Shown here: positions 16,201-21,750 of the stretch, piece after piece
Layout of the letters: each line of letters opens with the position of its first letter
Numbering within the stretch: the first letter of the stretch is position 1
Source of the DNA: a virus
DNA length: 25,978 nucleotides
IMG/VR virus record: IMGVR_UViG_3300043410_000848
Coordinates: 1 to 25,978 of that record
Direction: 5' to 3' (one strand)
The notes under the pieces: model-generated
The model's input: only the letters and a program-made list of their open reading frames with translations
The model's database searches: none
Told to the model about the DNA's origin: nothing
Translations under genes and position numbers: made by a program

Positions 16201-19200
16201 TGCTGAATGCATTTGGTGATATTTTGTCCAGTCAACACCTAGACCAGCACCAAGTCTTCTAACCATGTCTGCGTATGCCTGTGTCTCCTCTGGAGTCAGG
16301 TCTGTCATTCCAGCAATTGTTGCATCAAGTTTAGGGATAACTCTTCTAATTTCTGCCTTCATCTCAGCATCGTACTGTTCTGGTGTCATGCTCTTTGCAA
16401 TTTCTGCTGTTGCTTCTGCAAAGAATCTCTTAGCACCACCTTTTACACCAAGAAGGTTAATGATGGCTTGTTCTTCCATAGAGTTAATCTTGCTACCAAG
16501 TGCTCTCTTGCCAGATGCCCTGCCAAATACACCAGCAGTTCCCACATCGGCAAGAACGTCTCCGCCAAGATTTCCGACACCAAGGTCTTTGTCTCCACGA
16601 AGAAGTGATGCCACCAATTGCTTAAAGTATTGGTCTTTAGTAAACGTTGTTGGAATTTCTGCAATTCTTGGGTCAACTGCTGATTCAAGAACCAAGAATC
16701 TACGAAGTCCGTCTGGGTCCGTTGGGTCCATCATTACACGAATTGTTTGTTTTGGAGCAATCAAGCCATGTGCCTCACGAGCAATTGTGGTTCCACGAAC
16801 TTCAGCCAGTGCTGATGTTAAGTCCATTTGTGGCTTAACGAACACCCTAGTGCCATCTGGTTTTTGGTAAATTCCTCCCACACTAAATGCTGGGAATGAG
16901 TGACCAGTTGTTGGTGAAATCTGTGTTCCAAAATCTGTTGGAGGGACGTTGGCATATGGACCAGCAAGCACTTCATCGCTAATCTCTTTTAACTGTAATC
17001 CAGTTCTGGCTAGACCCTCTGTTTGCTTTTGTGTAAGTGGTCCATATACTGACTGACGCATACCTGCACCAGTAGTACCACTTTCAAATCCTGGAAGATT
17101 TCCAGCAACCATACCTGCAATTACTGGTGCATACTTCTGTGCATGTTTTGCAGGAATAACTGCTTCACCTGGTGATAGTAGTGCTGGAACAATGTCTCCT
17201 GCCCCCTTTGGACCAGGAACATATGAAACACCTTGTGCATATTTCTTTGGTTTTGCATTTGGATTACCAACTGGTACACCAGGAATTCCAGAATAAGCCT
17301 GTTGAGCCTGAACAGCATTTCTATATGCTTCGGTAAGTTGGTTTACTGCTGCCGCTTCAGATGTAAATGTTTGACGTAATTTTGCGTGAGCCTGGTCAAG
17401 TGATGCAGCAATAGCAGCACCCTTTAACTGCTCAGTTGTCATATATGTTGTTTGTTCTCCAAGGATGTCGGATGGCTTAGTTGTCTTATTAATAAACGCT
17501 TTAATGTTTGTAAAGAGTTTCATAATGTTAGCAATACCGTTTGAAATCAAACCGAAGGTCATTAGTAGTAATGGACCAATACCTGCTACTGCTGTAACAA
17601 GAACTGTAATAAATTGTTTAGAGCCTTCACTAAGGTTATTGAATCCATCAAGAACTTTTCCAACAAACTCAACAATTGGGGTTACAGCCTTTAGGAATGC
17701 TTCACCAACTGGTGCAAGTTTTGCCTGAATGTCCTGAATTGACTTCTGGAACTTATACATCGGAGAGTCTGAAATCTTTTTCATTTCTCGTTCTGACAGG
17801 ACTGCGAGTTCTTCTGCAGTTTGCTTAGATAGTTCTGCAACAGTTTGTGCTTGGCTACCCTCTTTAATTACGTTCTGAAATAATGTTGAAATACGTGAGA
17901 ACTGGAACTTACCAAACATTTGCTCAATTGCACGAGCACGGTTTAGTGGGTCAAGTGTATCAAAAGCCTTTGCCATGTCAATAACGGTTGCTCTAACATT
18001 ACCTTTGTCTTTTTCTACAATACCTTTTACGTTAATTCCAAATCCAGCAAGGAAGTCTGATGCCTTTTTGGTTGGGTTAATCATAGATGCTAGACCAGAC
18101 TTGAGTGCGTTAGCACCTTCAGATGCATTAATTCCACCTTCCTTCATTGCTGTAAGGAAGAATGATAGGTCTTCTACGTTTCCACCAAGTTGCTTAATGA
18201 CAGGTGCAGCCTTTGGAATAGCAACTGTAAGGTCCTCAATTGATGTAACTGTCTGGTTTTCAACTGCATTCAAAAAGTCAATCTTTTTTGATAGGTCTTC
18301 TGTAGATGTTCCAAATGCATTTGTCAATGACATTGTTGTTTCAAGAGCCTGTTGTTGCTCTACGTTTCCAAGTACCGCTAACTTATTTGCTTCTGTGATT
18401 TGTGTTAAAAGGTCTGCACCAGTTTTACCCATTGCAGCAGCCTTGGCAGCCATATCCATTGTATCGCTAACTGCAACACCATACTTAGTAAATTCATTAG
18501 CAAGACCACGAACAGCCTTTGCCATTTTATTTGCTTCATCTGTTGTGGTGTTCATGTCACCATATACACGTTGGAATGAAATAGAAGCCTTTTCAATTTC
18601 CATATATGCCTTAGCGGCAGCAGAACCCATCATTGTAAGTGGTACAGTAAAACCAACCATCAACTGACGACCTGCCCACTGAGTGTTCTTACCAAAGTTT
18701 AGAAGTTGGGTAGAACCCTGTTTCATAAGTTGGTTAAACAACTGTTGGCGTTGAGCGGCAATCTGAGTTTTTGTACCCAAGTTATCCATGTCAAGTGCTA
18801 GTGGTTTAACAGCAATTGCCTTCATAGCACCATTGGCATCACGACCTAGTTTAATATATTGGGTCTGAAGTTCTTTTACTCTTTCACGAGCAACTTGGTT
18901 AATTGTTTCAAATTCTGACTTGAATAGTTTACCAAAAGATTTTGATGCTCCACCTGCATAGCGGAAGTACTCACCCATTGTGAGTTTGTTCTTTTCAAGT
19001 GCTGTTGTAAATCTCTCTGCACTTGTTTGAATTGTTTGAATATTTGCCTGGAATTTTCCAGTTGCGTTAACTGAATTTACCAGGTTTTGCTGCATGGCTC
19101 TTGCAGCAGCAGCGTTATCAGCACCTGCTTTTCGCATGGCTTGCTGAAAGGCTGATATTTGCTGTTGTAAAAGTTTTAGTTGCGCCAGGGCATCTGACGT

Positions 19201-19239
19201 ATCTATGTTTATATTTACATTGGTTTCAATATCAGCCAT
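10264..19239 (-). CDS. Tape measure protein with embedded kinase-like and HAD phosphatase-like domains
   Basis: The protein has 2991 residues and sets tail length. Residues 1-120 are alanine/glutamine-rich helix. About 180-560 is a TP901-type tape measure core (for example MKEGGINASEGANALKSGL). A membrane-like segment lies near 545-580 (FITVLVTAVAGIGPLLLMTF). VPGPKGAGD...PGEAVIP occurs at 674-696 and 1515-1537, and a related TDTVPAMLTPGEFVV near 2910-2925. Between the first two copies are a kinase-like segment (780-1000: K802, E813, D885, N890, D898) and a HAD domain (1358-1505: D1365, D1367, T1427, K1468, D1486, D1487). About 1590-1690 is a charged coiled coil, about 1715-1790 is Gly/Ala-rich and hydrophobic, and 1790-2700 is helical. 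About 2720-2870 is beta-rich. The start has only a weak GGTG ribosome site. The identity is very sure; the enzymatic insertions are motif-level calls. Confidence 0.92.
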   Translation of the reverse strand: MADIETNVNINIDTSDALAQLKLLQQQISAFQQAMRKAGADNAAAARAMQQNLVNSVNATGKFQANIQTIQTSAERFTTALEKNKLTMGEYFRYAGGASKSFGKLFKSEFETINQVARERVKELQTQYIKLGRDANGAMKAIAVKPLALDMDNLGTKTQIAAQRQQLFNQLMKQGSTQLLNFGKNTQWAGRQLMVGFTVPLTMMGSAAAKAYMEIEKASISFQRVYGDMNTTTDEANKMAKAVRGLANEFTKYGVAVSDTMDMAAKAAAMGKTGADLLTQITEANKLAVLGNVEQQQALETTMSLTNAFGTSTEDLSKKIDFLNAVENQTVTSIEDLTVAIPKAAPVIKQLGGNVEDLSFFLTAMKEGGINASEGANALKSGLASMINPTKKASDFLAGFGINVKGIVEKDKGNVRATVIDMAKAFDTLDPLNRARAIEQMFGKFQFSRISTLFQNVIKEGSQAQTVAELSKQTAEELAVLSEREMKKISDSPMYKFQKSIQDIQAKLAPVGEAFLKAVTPIVEFVGKVLDGFNNLSEGSKQFITVLVTAVAGIGPLLLMTFGLISNGIANIMKLFTNIKAFINKTTKPSDILGEQTTYMTTEQLKGAAIAASLDQAHAKLRQTFTSEAAAVNQLTEAYRNAVQAQQAYSGIPGVPVGNPNAKPKKYAQGVSYVPGPKGAGDIVPALLSPGEAVIPAKHAQKYAPVIAGMVAGNLPGFESGTTGAGMRQSVYGPLTQKQTEGLARTGLQLKEISDEVLAGPYANVPPTDFGTQISPTTGHSFPAFSVGGIYQKPDGTRVFVKPQMDLTSALAEVRGTTIAREAHGLIAPKQTIRVMMDPTDPDGLRRFLVLESAVDPRIAEIPTTFTKDQYFKQLVASLLRGDKDLGVGNLGGDVLADVGTAGVFGRASGKRALGSKINSMEEQAIINLLGVKGGAKRFFAEATAEIAKSMTPEQYDAEMKAEIRRVIPKLDATIAGMTDLTPEETQAYADMVRRLGAGLGVDWTKYHQMHSAVTPKKYGLGTSKVPPTDWAKLVPPEILAMMPMLKSQTERAHLEEELDKFNPNIASQVQKRTGLTPQKLQDFQVLGNLTADIPAWMNQYMRGSSTGIPAPLYLAAWNAIRGKMNSTAEASVDDNGNRFSSGVSPIVQQIEDQIGQLSAASPIVKDSNVSRATRAILERFAAMSGPAGELARGLMRRAGLVGDMRFKRNQGMSADEQIRAGMERGDYFSTGREIRVAGSKIKVGEVRATAKRGTSSRTEQERAIEEYLKGGDYSNPPVSIKGASLPPGTFGERYTGTVSYQETEPRWSAIADFDVFDKNKFAPKHGYKVGAGGFELFKNAQKFAEGTDNVGKLKSGKPKASIFDIDDTLLNLSAFMPGHQAANEKLPKDQRKDWYKEVAKNPQPIPAGIRALEAAQARGNKIILMTARPESYDAHTRETLAKLGVNLAGVKIIARKDKDYRKPEQMKYEITKAYQQWYDIEEFYDDMDKTRGAISLLGIPTHNPLKLAGGVFSVPGPKGAGDVVPAMLTPGEAVIPADKAEKHRGLIANMIAGNVPGYNKGTSGVPGYSKGIPGVPKPKEVVEESKPASLFAKAVDKLKDAAEAIATPLANVLNADNKTMTNRKGKVVNKDVVDKIKAEKDADEKLRIARLERTRAHLEANNEEYAQLKRESDLYREEKLAGKQHSKAEQAQQSARTKKMSNMENAQIKEWDANGGKGEPGTGKGGFLKKMFTATEGTGKVVGRMMGATTAVGLATQVPGVVGDAAKAVMGPLSAATTAMSMIPGPAGLVAGALAAGFVIYNQINEALQKMRDEAYKTTMALGAGNKAIGQFAEFAKKATGTEVMDKQRAASAGQFFNVVPGKTTFGESYMKTDAGKELVKNVGTAIKNGDLSMAEDQITQQLSTAIGAGVMTPAQARSIAANLGKSLKNANFGINVAGKLTDVFGPDGADLKRNPLETRMRISKESLNLFTTSMDAASEKVNQAAGTWDIWGKVAEAGGAVAASYQSMLESQQQMVDSLEVDYQKRIAAAMAAKDITEATRLENQYLIDRQAILEQNKQDRITAQSTLAGMDSGVIATAKDTAINAVVENYKGTGQEGDAAIAQDLIKNKFYGQTDIQKMNLAQAVASKQIGLTQVTQAQNLFGQDAEGSSQLDTLLTNLGGTEANRAIGITQNMGAEEGKKFLIDMSLKNPEQAKEALDALEIAQKTTGPFAGDTVTQKAIIDFSVKNADKLVDTKKKIDSLKKLSGNKITLALEAGKLGKDVADAIKKDVKRFNKYNDANKIVYTTELRQIMEMYGNPAMMKSFRLWQQEVGGPKSTFADFASYQADRTVQTQGVDNTTGPGAQKQKEVKTPEPSVLDPYVKMLREANLWQQKLTVGWNDSYKAIMKYGTKAISTMSGIAVMMKNAGAATEEINAFMNGTEEEQNRIIDKKTGKLKKDAGELLKKLKEIREASEIGLKYVLMTPAERLAKDNELYQAGLEVIGIKEKEINDKYDKRIKALDEIGKIQERNNQQQQDTLSLADAISKGDIAAAARAALTAKQNDQKQAMDDARTSLENARKQELADIEVIINGHVEHRETLEKSIADNAEKIAGFKLKEAQHQHDIEQNALKSAKHIAQMLKDGKALSLLKPYNPVKPGKQGGQEDVVQPGKTALGNTQKVGLDSKGNTVANQYAQIQNGSAGGWMSMAGMTSAWDFKKKKFVMVKRDENANKDGYVQDEKTPGTWVLQTKSNNVNNQTTFATEAAAKKNLPSTSEVKWTYDAMANVGYWEQVVSADGAVNNPIKLPSAKGSNAGGWNEEKLSKGSYYIVPAGAFVYGVSKDGANYKILYGKKNPGWLSPGATTASTGTAFKAADAITDAVSDSWTVTTGTGISANTAYPTHLRPTYRFAMGGVVPQRFELGGGIFGTDTVPAMLTPGEFVVKKSAVDAIGVDNLKAMNSGASMGDCVYNYSVTVNANSSDASGIADAVMREIKRIDSQRIRSSVVNG
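10462..10530 (-). repeat. Third, diverged copy of the tape measure PGE motif
   Basis: This encodes residues 2904-2926 and includes GTDTVPAMLTPGEFVVKK. It keeps the D-x-V-P-A-x-L-x-P-G-E core of the other two copies but lacks VPGPKGAGD and has E-F-V-V for E-A-V-I. It is close to the form I associate with the C-terminus of many tape measure proteins, so it may be the ancestral copy. Confidence 0.75.
14629..14697 (-). repeat. Second copy of the VPGPKGAGD...PGEAVIP protein repeat
   Basis: Residues 1515-1537 of the tape measure protein repeat residues 674-696 with few changes. The similarity continues downstream as A-x-K-x-x-x-x-I-A-x-M-x-A-G-N-x-P-G followed by a G-T-(S/T)-G stretch. This copy lies directly after the HAD domain and is followed by a proline/glycine linker with repeated G-V-P-G-Y-(N/S)-K-G units. 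Confidence 0.85.
14725..15168 (-). other. HAD-superfamily phosphatase domain inside the tape measure gene
   Basis: Residues 1358-1505 show the four HAD motifs in order. Motif I is IFDIDDTLLN, with D1365 as the expected nucleophile and D1367 as acid/base. Motif II is IILMTARPE (T1427). Motif III is the lysine in PEQMKYEI (K1468). Motif IV is EFYDDMDKT (D1486, D1487, metal binding). Spacing and the K-x-E-I plus F/Y-D-D arrangement resemble the phosphatase half of T4 polynucleotide kinase. The substrate is unknown; the fold call is firm. Confidence 0.8.
16240..16902 (-). other. Protein-kinase-like (HipA/PI3K-type) segment inside the tape measure gene
   Basis: Residues about 780-1000 carry landmarks in kinase order. 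GGIYQKPDGTR with VFVKP suggests strands 1-3 with K802. ALAEVRGTTIAREAHGL suggests helix C with E813 (E822 is an alternative). RRFLVLESAV suggests the hinge. D885-x4-N890 in GDKDLGVGN suggests the catalytic loop, and LADVGTAG with D898 stands in the DFG place. Only eight residues separate N890 from D898, shorter than in ordinary kinases, so activity and even the fold need structural support. Confidence 0.5.
17152..17220 (-). repeat. First copy of the VPGPKGAGD...PGEAVIP protein repeat
   Basis: Residues 674-696 of the tape measure protein lie just after the core and membrane-like segment and mark the left edge, in protein order, of the cargo block. Nearly the same sequence recurs at residues 1515-1537. 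Residues up to about 722 (IAGMVAGNLPGFESGTTG) also align with the second copy. Confidence 0.85.
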
Positions 19240-19257
19240 TCAACTTACACCGCTTTT

Positions 19258-19584
19258 TTAGCCGTTAATTAGACCACCCATTAGTGATGCCTCACTAAGT
19301 TTGATACCAGATGCCTCTTCGACAATCTTGTATACGGTTGGAAGGTCTAGAAGTTCCTCTAGTGCCTTCAGGTCTGTGGCTAGTTCTGGAGCATACTGCT
19401 TCAGGGCAATCTGGACACATTCCATGAGAAGAGTCATTGACTTCTCGTTGTTGTCTGCTACTTCTGCAATGCCCTCAAATTTTGTCATGAATGGGCGAAG
19501 AAGTGAGATTTTAAGTGGACGAACAGCAATCTTCTGACCGTCTAGTAGTTCTACAGTTTTTGTCTCATTGATAGTTGTAGACAT
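19258..19584 (-). CDS. Short tail assembly chaperone (G-like)
   Basis: The protein has 108 residues and is clearly a paralogue of the first 100 residues of the longer chaperone encoded just upstream. Shared positions include V-E-L-x-D-G, V-x-P-L-K-I-x-x-L-R-x-F-M, E-C-x-x-I-A-x-K-Q-Y-x-P, D-L-P-T-x-Y-K-I and G-I-K. It ends shortly after this domain and has no T-like extension. Chaperones of this kind coat the tape measure protein before the tube polymerises; this gene ends 18 bases before the tape measure start, the classical position. The ATG at 19584 has a strong AAGGAGG site and lies just behind an extended -10 promoter. I see no in-frame route to a longer product: the A6 run at its end lies beyond the start of the stop codon. 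It may supply the abundant short form (inference). Confidence 0.75.
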   Translation of the reverse strand: MSTTINETKTVELLDGQKIAVRPLKISLLRPFMTKFEGIAEVADNNEKSMTLLMECVQIALKQYAPELATDLKALEELLDLPTVYKIVEEASGIKLSEASLMGGLING

Positions 19585-19609
19585 GAATCCTCCTTATGGT
19601 TTCTAGACA

Positions 19610-19618
19610 ATTATAACA
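19610..19618 (-). promoter_or_regulatory. Extended -10 promoter for the short chaperone (and possibly tape measure)
   Basis: The minus strand reads TGTTATAAT in the 47-base gap between the two chaperone genes, a perfect extended -10. The predicted transcript starts near 19603 and gives a leader of about 19 bases with AAGGAGG before the ATG at 19584. No convincing -35 lies 16-18 bases upstream (the 17-base position holds CTCATA), as expected for an extended -10 type. Confidence 0.6.
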
Positions 19619-19631
19619 TAAAGTATCTTAT

Positions 19632-20339
19632 CTATGAGAGGTTTTCGTAGTCTAGCCCCATTCCAATACCGAAGCCGAACTGCTGTGCTTTCTGACCTTG
19701 CAATGATAGAATATCATTTGGGTCACCATTACCAATTCCACTTACCTTCGCAGCAACTCTAGCCTTCATGGCTTCCCATGGGTCTTCTTCTTGTTTTCCT
19801 GCTTGTTCATCTAGGTCAACACCCTGCATTGCAGCCAAGAACTTTTTCTCATTATAGTCAAGTTCTCTTCTTGATTCTAAAATAGCCATTAGTTCTGCCA
19901 TACATAAACTGCTCTCTAGTTCATCATAGTTCTTCCAAATTCCCAAAAGAAATACCTCTGATTCTAGTTTTACTAGGTCAAGTGCCTCCCAACTACCGCT
20001 ACTTTTTGATGTTGCTTTGTTAGAAACTGGTTCATTATTAGTTACAGCATTTCTATTAATCTTAATTCCAGCACAAACATCCAAAATTTTATAAATAGTT
20101 GGTAGGTCAACAGAATCTTCAAGGTCTGCTACTGTTCTGATTGCTGGATAGTATTGCTTCATTGCTATTCTTGCACATTCAGAAAGTACCGCCACAGATT
20201 CTTCATCAGTTTTTGCAGACTGAATTGTATTAAATACTTCCATAAACTGTCTTAGGTACTTAATCTTTAGTGGGCTAACTTCAATAATAGTTCCGTCTAC
20301 TAGTTCGACTTCTTCTATATCATATATTTTTGTAGGCAT
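19632..20339 (-). CDS. Long tail assembly chaperone (GT-like)
   Basis: The protein has 235 residues. Residues 1-100 are the chaperone domain shared with the 108-residue paralogue. A polar linker follows at about 101-116 (NEPVSNKATSKSSG). Residues about 117-235 are an extension containing LESEVFLLGIWKNYDELESS, LDYNEKKFLAAMQGVDLDEQ, DPWEAMKARVAAK and GDPNDILSLQGQKAQQFGFG. In lambda-type phages a similar long form (GT) is usually made by a programmed frameshift from the short gene; here it is one uninterrupted frame. No Shine-Dalgarno precedes the ATG at 20339. A TGGTATACT element ends six bases before the ATG, predicting a leaderless mRNA. A run of five A residues at 20007-20003, in the linker, could allow a -1 slip to an immediate stop; this is speculative. 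Confidence 0.8.
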   Translation of the reverse strand: MPTKIYDIEEVELVDGTIIEVSPLKIKYLRQFMEVFNTIQSAKTDEESVAVLSECARIAMKQYYPAIRTVADLEDSVDLPTIYKILDVCAGIKINRNAVTNNEPVSNKATSKSSGSWEALDLVKLESEVFLLGIWKNYDELESSLCMAELMAILESRRELDYNEKKFLAAMQGVDLDEQAGKQEEDPWEAMKARVAAKVSGIGNGDPNDILSLQGQKAQQFGFGIGMGLDYENLS

Positions 20340-20345
20340 CTAATA

Positions 20346-20354
20346 AGTATACCA
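20346..20354 (-). promoter_or_regulatory. Extended -10 promoter giving a predicted leaderless start for the long chaperone
   Basis: The minus strand reads TGGTATACT right after the tail-tube terminator. Six bases (TATTAG) separate the hexamer from the ATG at 20339, so transcription should begin at the A of the start codon. The absence of a ribosome-binding site before this ATG supports the reading. Confidence 0.55.
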
Positions 20355-20361
20355 AAAAAGA

Positions 20362-20391
20362 AACTGCCCCAGGAATAAACCCAGGGCAGTT
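20362..20391 (-). terminator. Intrinsic terminator after the major tail protein gene
   Basis: The RNA forms a 12-pair stem: eight Watson-Crick pairs from AACUGCCC with GGGCAGUU, then U-G and G-U wobbles and two G-C pairs, around a UUUAUU loop. It is followed at once by TTCTTTTTT. It lies 16 bases after the stop of the tail-tube gene and just in front of the long-chaperone promoter. Confidence 0.9.
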
Positions 20392-20407
20392 CCACACTAT
20401 TTAATTA

Positions 20408-21148
20408 TTAGAATGAACGGTCAACAATCTTACCGTAAGCACCATTGTTGTCTGGAAGTAGACGGAATGATACTTCGAAAGCAGTTGCAGCGTCACGCTT
20501 TGCAGATACTGTTACTGAATCAATTGAAACAGCACGGTATGCAATGTAAACACGCTCTGCCTGGTTGCTTAGTGTGTCTGGAGTAGCACCACTAAGGTTG
20601 CCAGTTCCTGGACCAACAGCAATAATACCACGTTCGATTGGGTAGTCACCAAGGTCACCTGAAGTGATGTTTAGGAATGTGTTGCTCTCTGTACCACCAG
20701 TAGTTAGTACAGCAGATGCAGCAACGGTTCCTGTCTGAGCAGCACCAAGTGTTAGAAGTCGTGTAACCTCTGCTGATGTTCCATAGTTAAGTACACCAAA
20801 GTCTGAATTCTTGCCAGCGATTGCAAGGAGAAGGTTCTCCAGAGTCGCTTCAGCAAGGGTAGTCTTAAGTGTAACCTTCATGCCCTGCTTGAAGATTTTA
20901 GCAGTGTCTAGTAGTTGGTCTACCATAACTTCACCAAAGTCTGGAGCAAATGAGATTTCTAGACCGTTGTTGGTGTAACCAACGTTACGGAAGTTAGCAG
21001 TCTCACGTAGTGATAGAGTTTCCTTGTATGATTCTCCATCGACGAAGCCAGGCACAGATGTTGATGTCAAAGTTGCTGTGTCCTTAGTAACGAACAGAGC
21101 AGCAGCACCAACGATAATGTTAGCATTTGAGCCTCTTGTATAAGCCAT
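20408..21148 (-). CDS. Major tail (tube) protein
   Basis: The protein has 246 residues, a normal size for a siphovirus tube protein. The N-terminal half shows the expected alternation: an early strand (NIIVGAAALFVTKD), a loop (GFVDGESYKETLSLRETANF), then NNGLEISFAPDFGEVMVDQL with the D-x-L-L-D-T-A-K-I-F helix. The middle strands are VTLKTTLAEATLENLLLAIA, and the C-terminus is VSFRLLPDNNGAYGKIVD. It sits between the tail-terminator-like gene and the chaperones, as in most siphoviruses, and a promoter and an intrinsic terminator make it a separate transcription unit, fitting the high copy number of tube subunits. The start at 21148 has only a weak GGTG site, within a leader of about 50 bases. 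Base composition is closer to the capsid gene than to the tail-tip genes. Confidence 0.85.
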   Translation of the reverse strand: MAYTRGSNANIIVGAAALFVTKDTATLTSTSVPGFVDGESYKETLSLRETANFRNVGYTNNGLEISFAPDFGEVMVDQLLDTAKIFKQGMKVTLKTTLAEATLENLLLAIAGKNSDFGVLNYGTSAEVTRLLTLGAAQTGTVAASAVLTTGGTESNTFLNITSGDLGDYPIERGIIAVGPGTGNLSGATPDTLSNQAERVYIAYRAVSIDSVTVSAKRDAATAFEVSFRLLPDNNGAYGKIVDRSF

Positions 21149-21204
21149 AATTTATTTCACCATCTTTCGCTTATGAATTGTGTGAACGGTGTTTCCTCTG
21201 TATT

Positions 21205-21233
21205 AGTATACGATGCTTTTAATGATTAGTCCA
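21205..21233 (-). promoter_or_regulatory. Sigma70-like promoter for the major tail protein gene
   Basis: On the minus strand TGGACT (21233-21228, four of six with TTGACA) is followed by a 17-base spacer and TATACT (21210-21205, five of six with TATAAT). The -35 overlaps the stop codon of the upstream gene. The predicted start is near 21198, with a leader of about 50 bases in the 77-base gap. Confidence 0.55.
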
Positions 21234-21750
21234 GTTCAACCATTGTGTAGTCATAATAAATGATTATTTTGTTACCGCCATAGGTTCTGGCAGTTCCAAA
21301 GTTTACAATATCTCTGGTTTCCTGCAATTGGAATACCTTAAAATTGTGGAATCTAAAGTTTGGCTCTATAGTTTCACCCTCTACCACAATTGACCCCTTT
21401 TTAGCACACCATTCGTTTAGTTCTTCTGCTGTTTCATCTTCTCTATCCATAAGTCTATTAACCTTTTCAGTGATTTTAATCATGTTGATGATTGAGTTTT
21501 CTGCAGTTGCATAGAAATAGTATAGAAGTTCTTCACATTTAATATGTGGAAATGGAGTCTTACGCATACGCATCAGCCTATCGTATGTACACATTACACC
21601 ACCAGGTGGAAAAAATTCTGTAACATCGTTAATTGTGGATGGCGTTGTTGGAAAAAATGGTACGGTGTCAAAGCCCAAGCCCTCTAACTTTTCTTGAAGA
21701 TATGCGTTAATCCACAGTACAGGTGTATTAAGAATAGATGTTTTACTCAT
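21226..21750 (-). CDS. Probable tail terminator / tail completion protein
   Basis: The protein has 174 residues. It is the last neck gene before the tube gene, the usual position of the tail-terminator subunit that stops tube growth and joins tail to head. It starts with a helix (NTPVLWINAYLQEKLEGLGF) and has central strands (PGGVMCTYDRLMRMRKTPFP). A helix-rich middle follows (LLYYFYATAENSIINMIKIT), and it ends in beta strands (NKIIIYYDYTMVELD), which fits the alpha/beta layout of such proteins. Its ATG overlaps the preceding stop by one base (TAATG). I see no motif that proves the role; the call rests on order and secondary structure. Confidence 0.55.
   Translation of the reverse strand: MSKTSILNTPVLWINAYLQEKLEGLGFDTVPFFPTTPSTINDVTEFFPPGGVMCTYDRLMRMRKTPFPHIKCEELLYYFYATAENSIINMIKITEKVNRLMDREDETAEELNEWCAKKGSIVVEGETIEPNFRFHNFKVFQLQETRDIVNFGTARTYGGNKIIIYYDYTMVELD

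Noticed and set aside
16265-16870. Open frame of 201 codons on the plus strand
   Set aside because: It is antisense to the kinase-like part of the tape measure gene, has no ribosome site that I can see and encodes no recognisable domain. Long antisense frames are expected opposite alanine- and lysine-rich coding sequence.
17975-18667. Open frame of 230 codons on the plus strand
   Set aside because: It is antisense to the conserved tape measure core, which is certainly coding on the minus strand, and it shows a Ser/Phe/Val-rich composition typical of shadow frames.
19245-19262. A6 run at the end of the short chaperone gene as a frameshift site
   Set aside because: The run begins within the stop codon TAA and only about 18 bases remain before the tape measure start, so no useful extended product could result.
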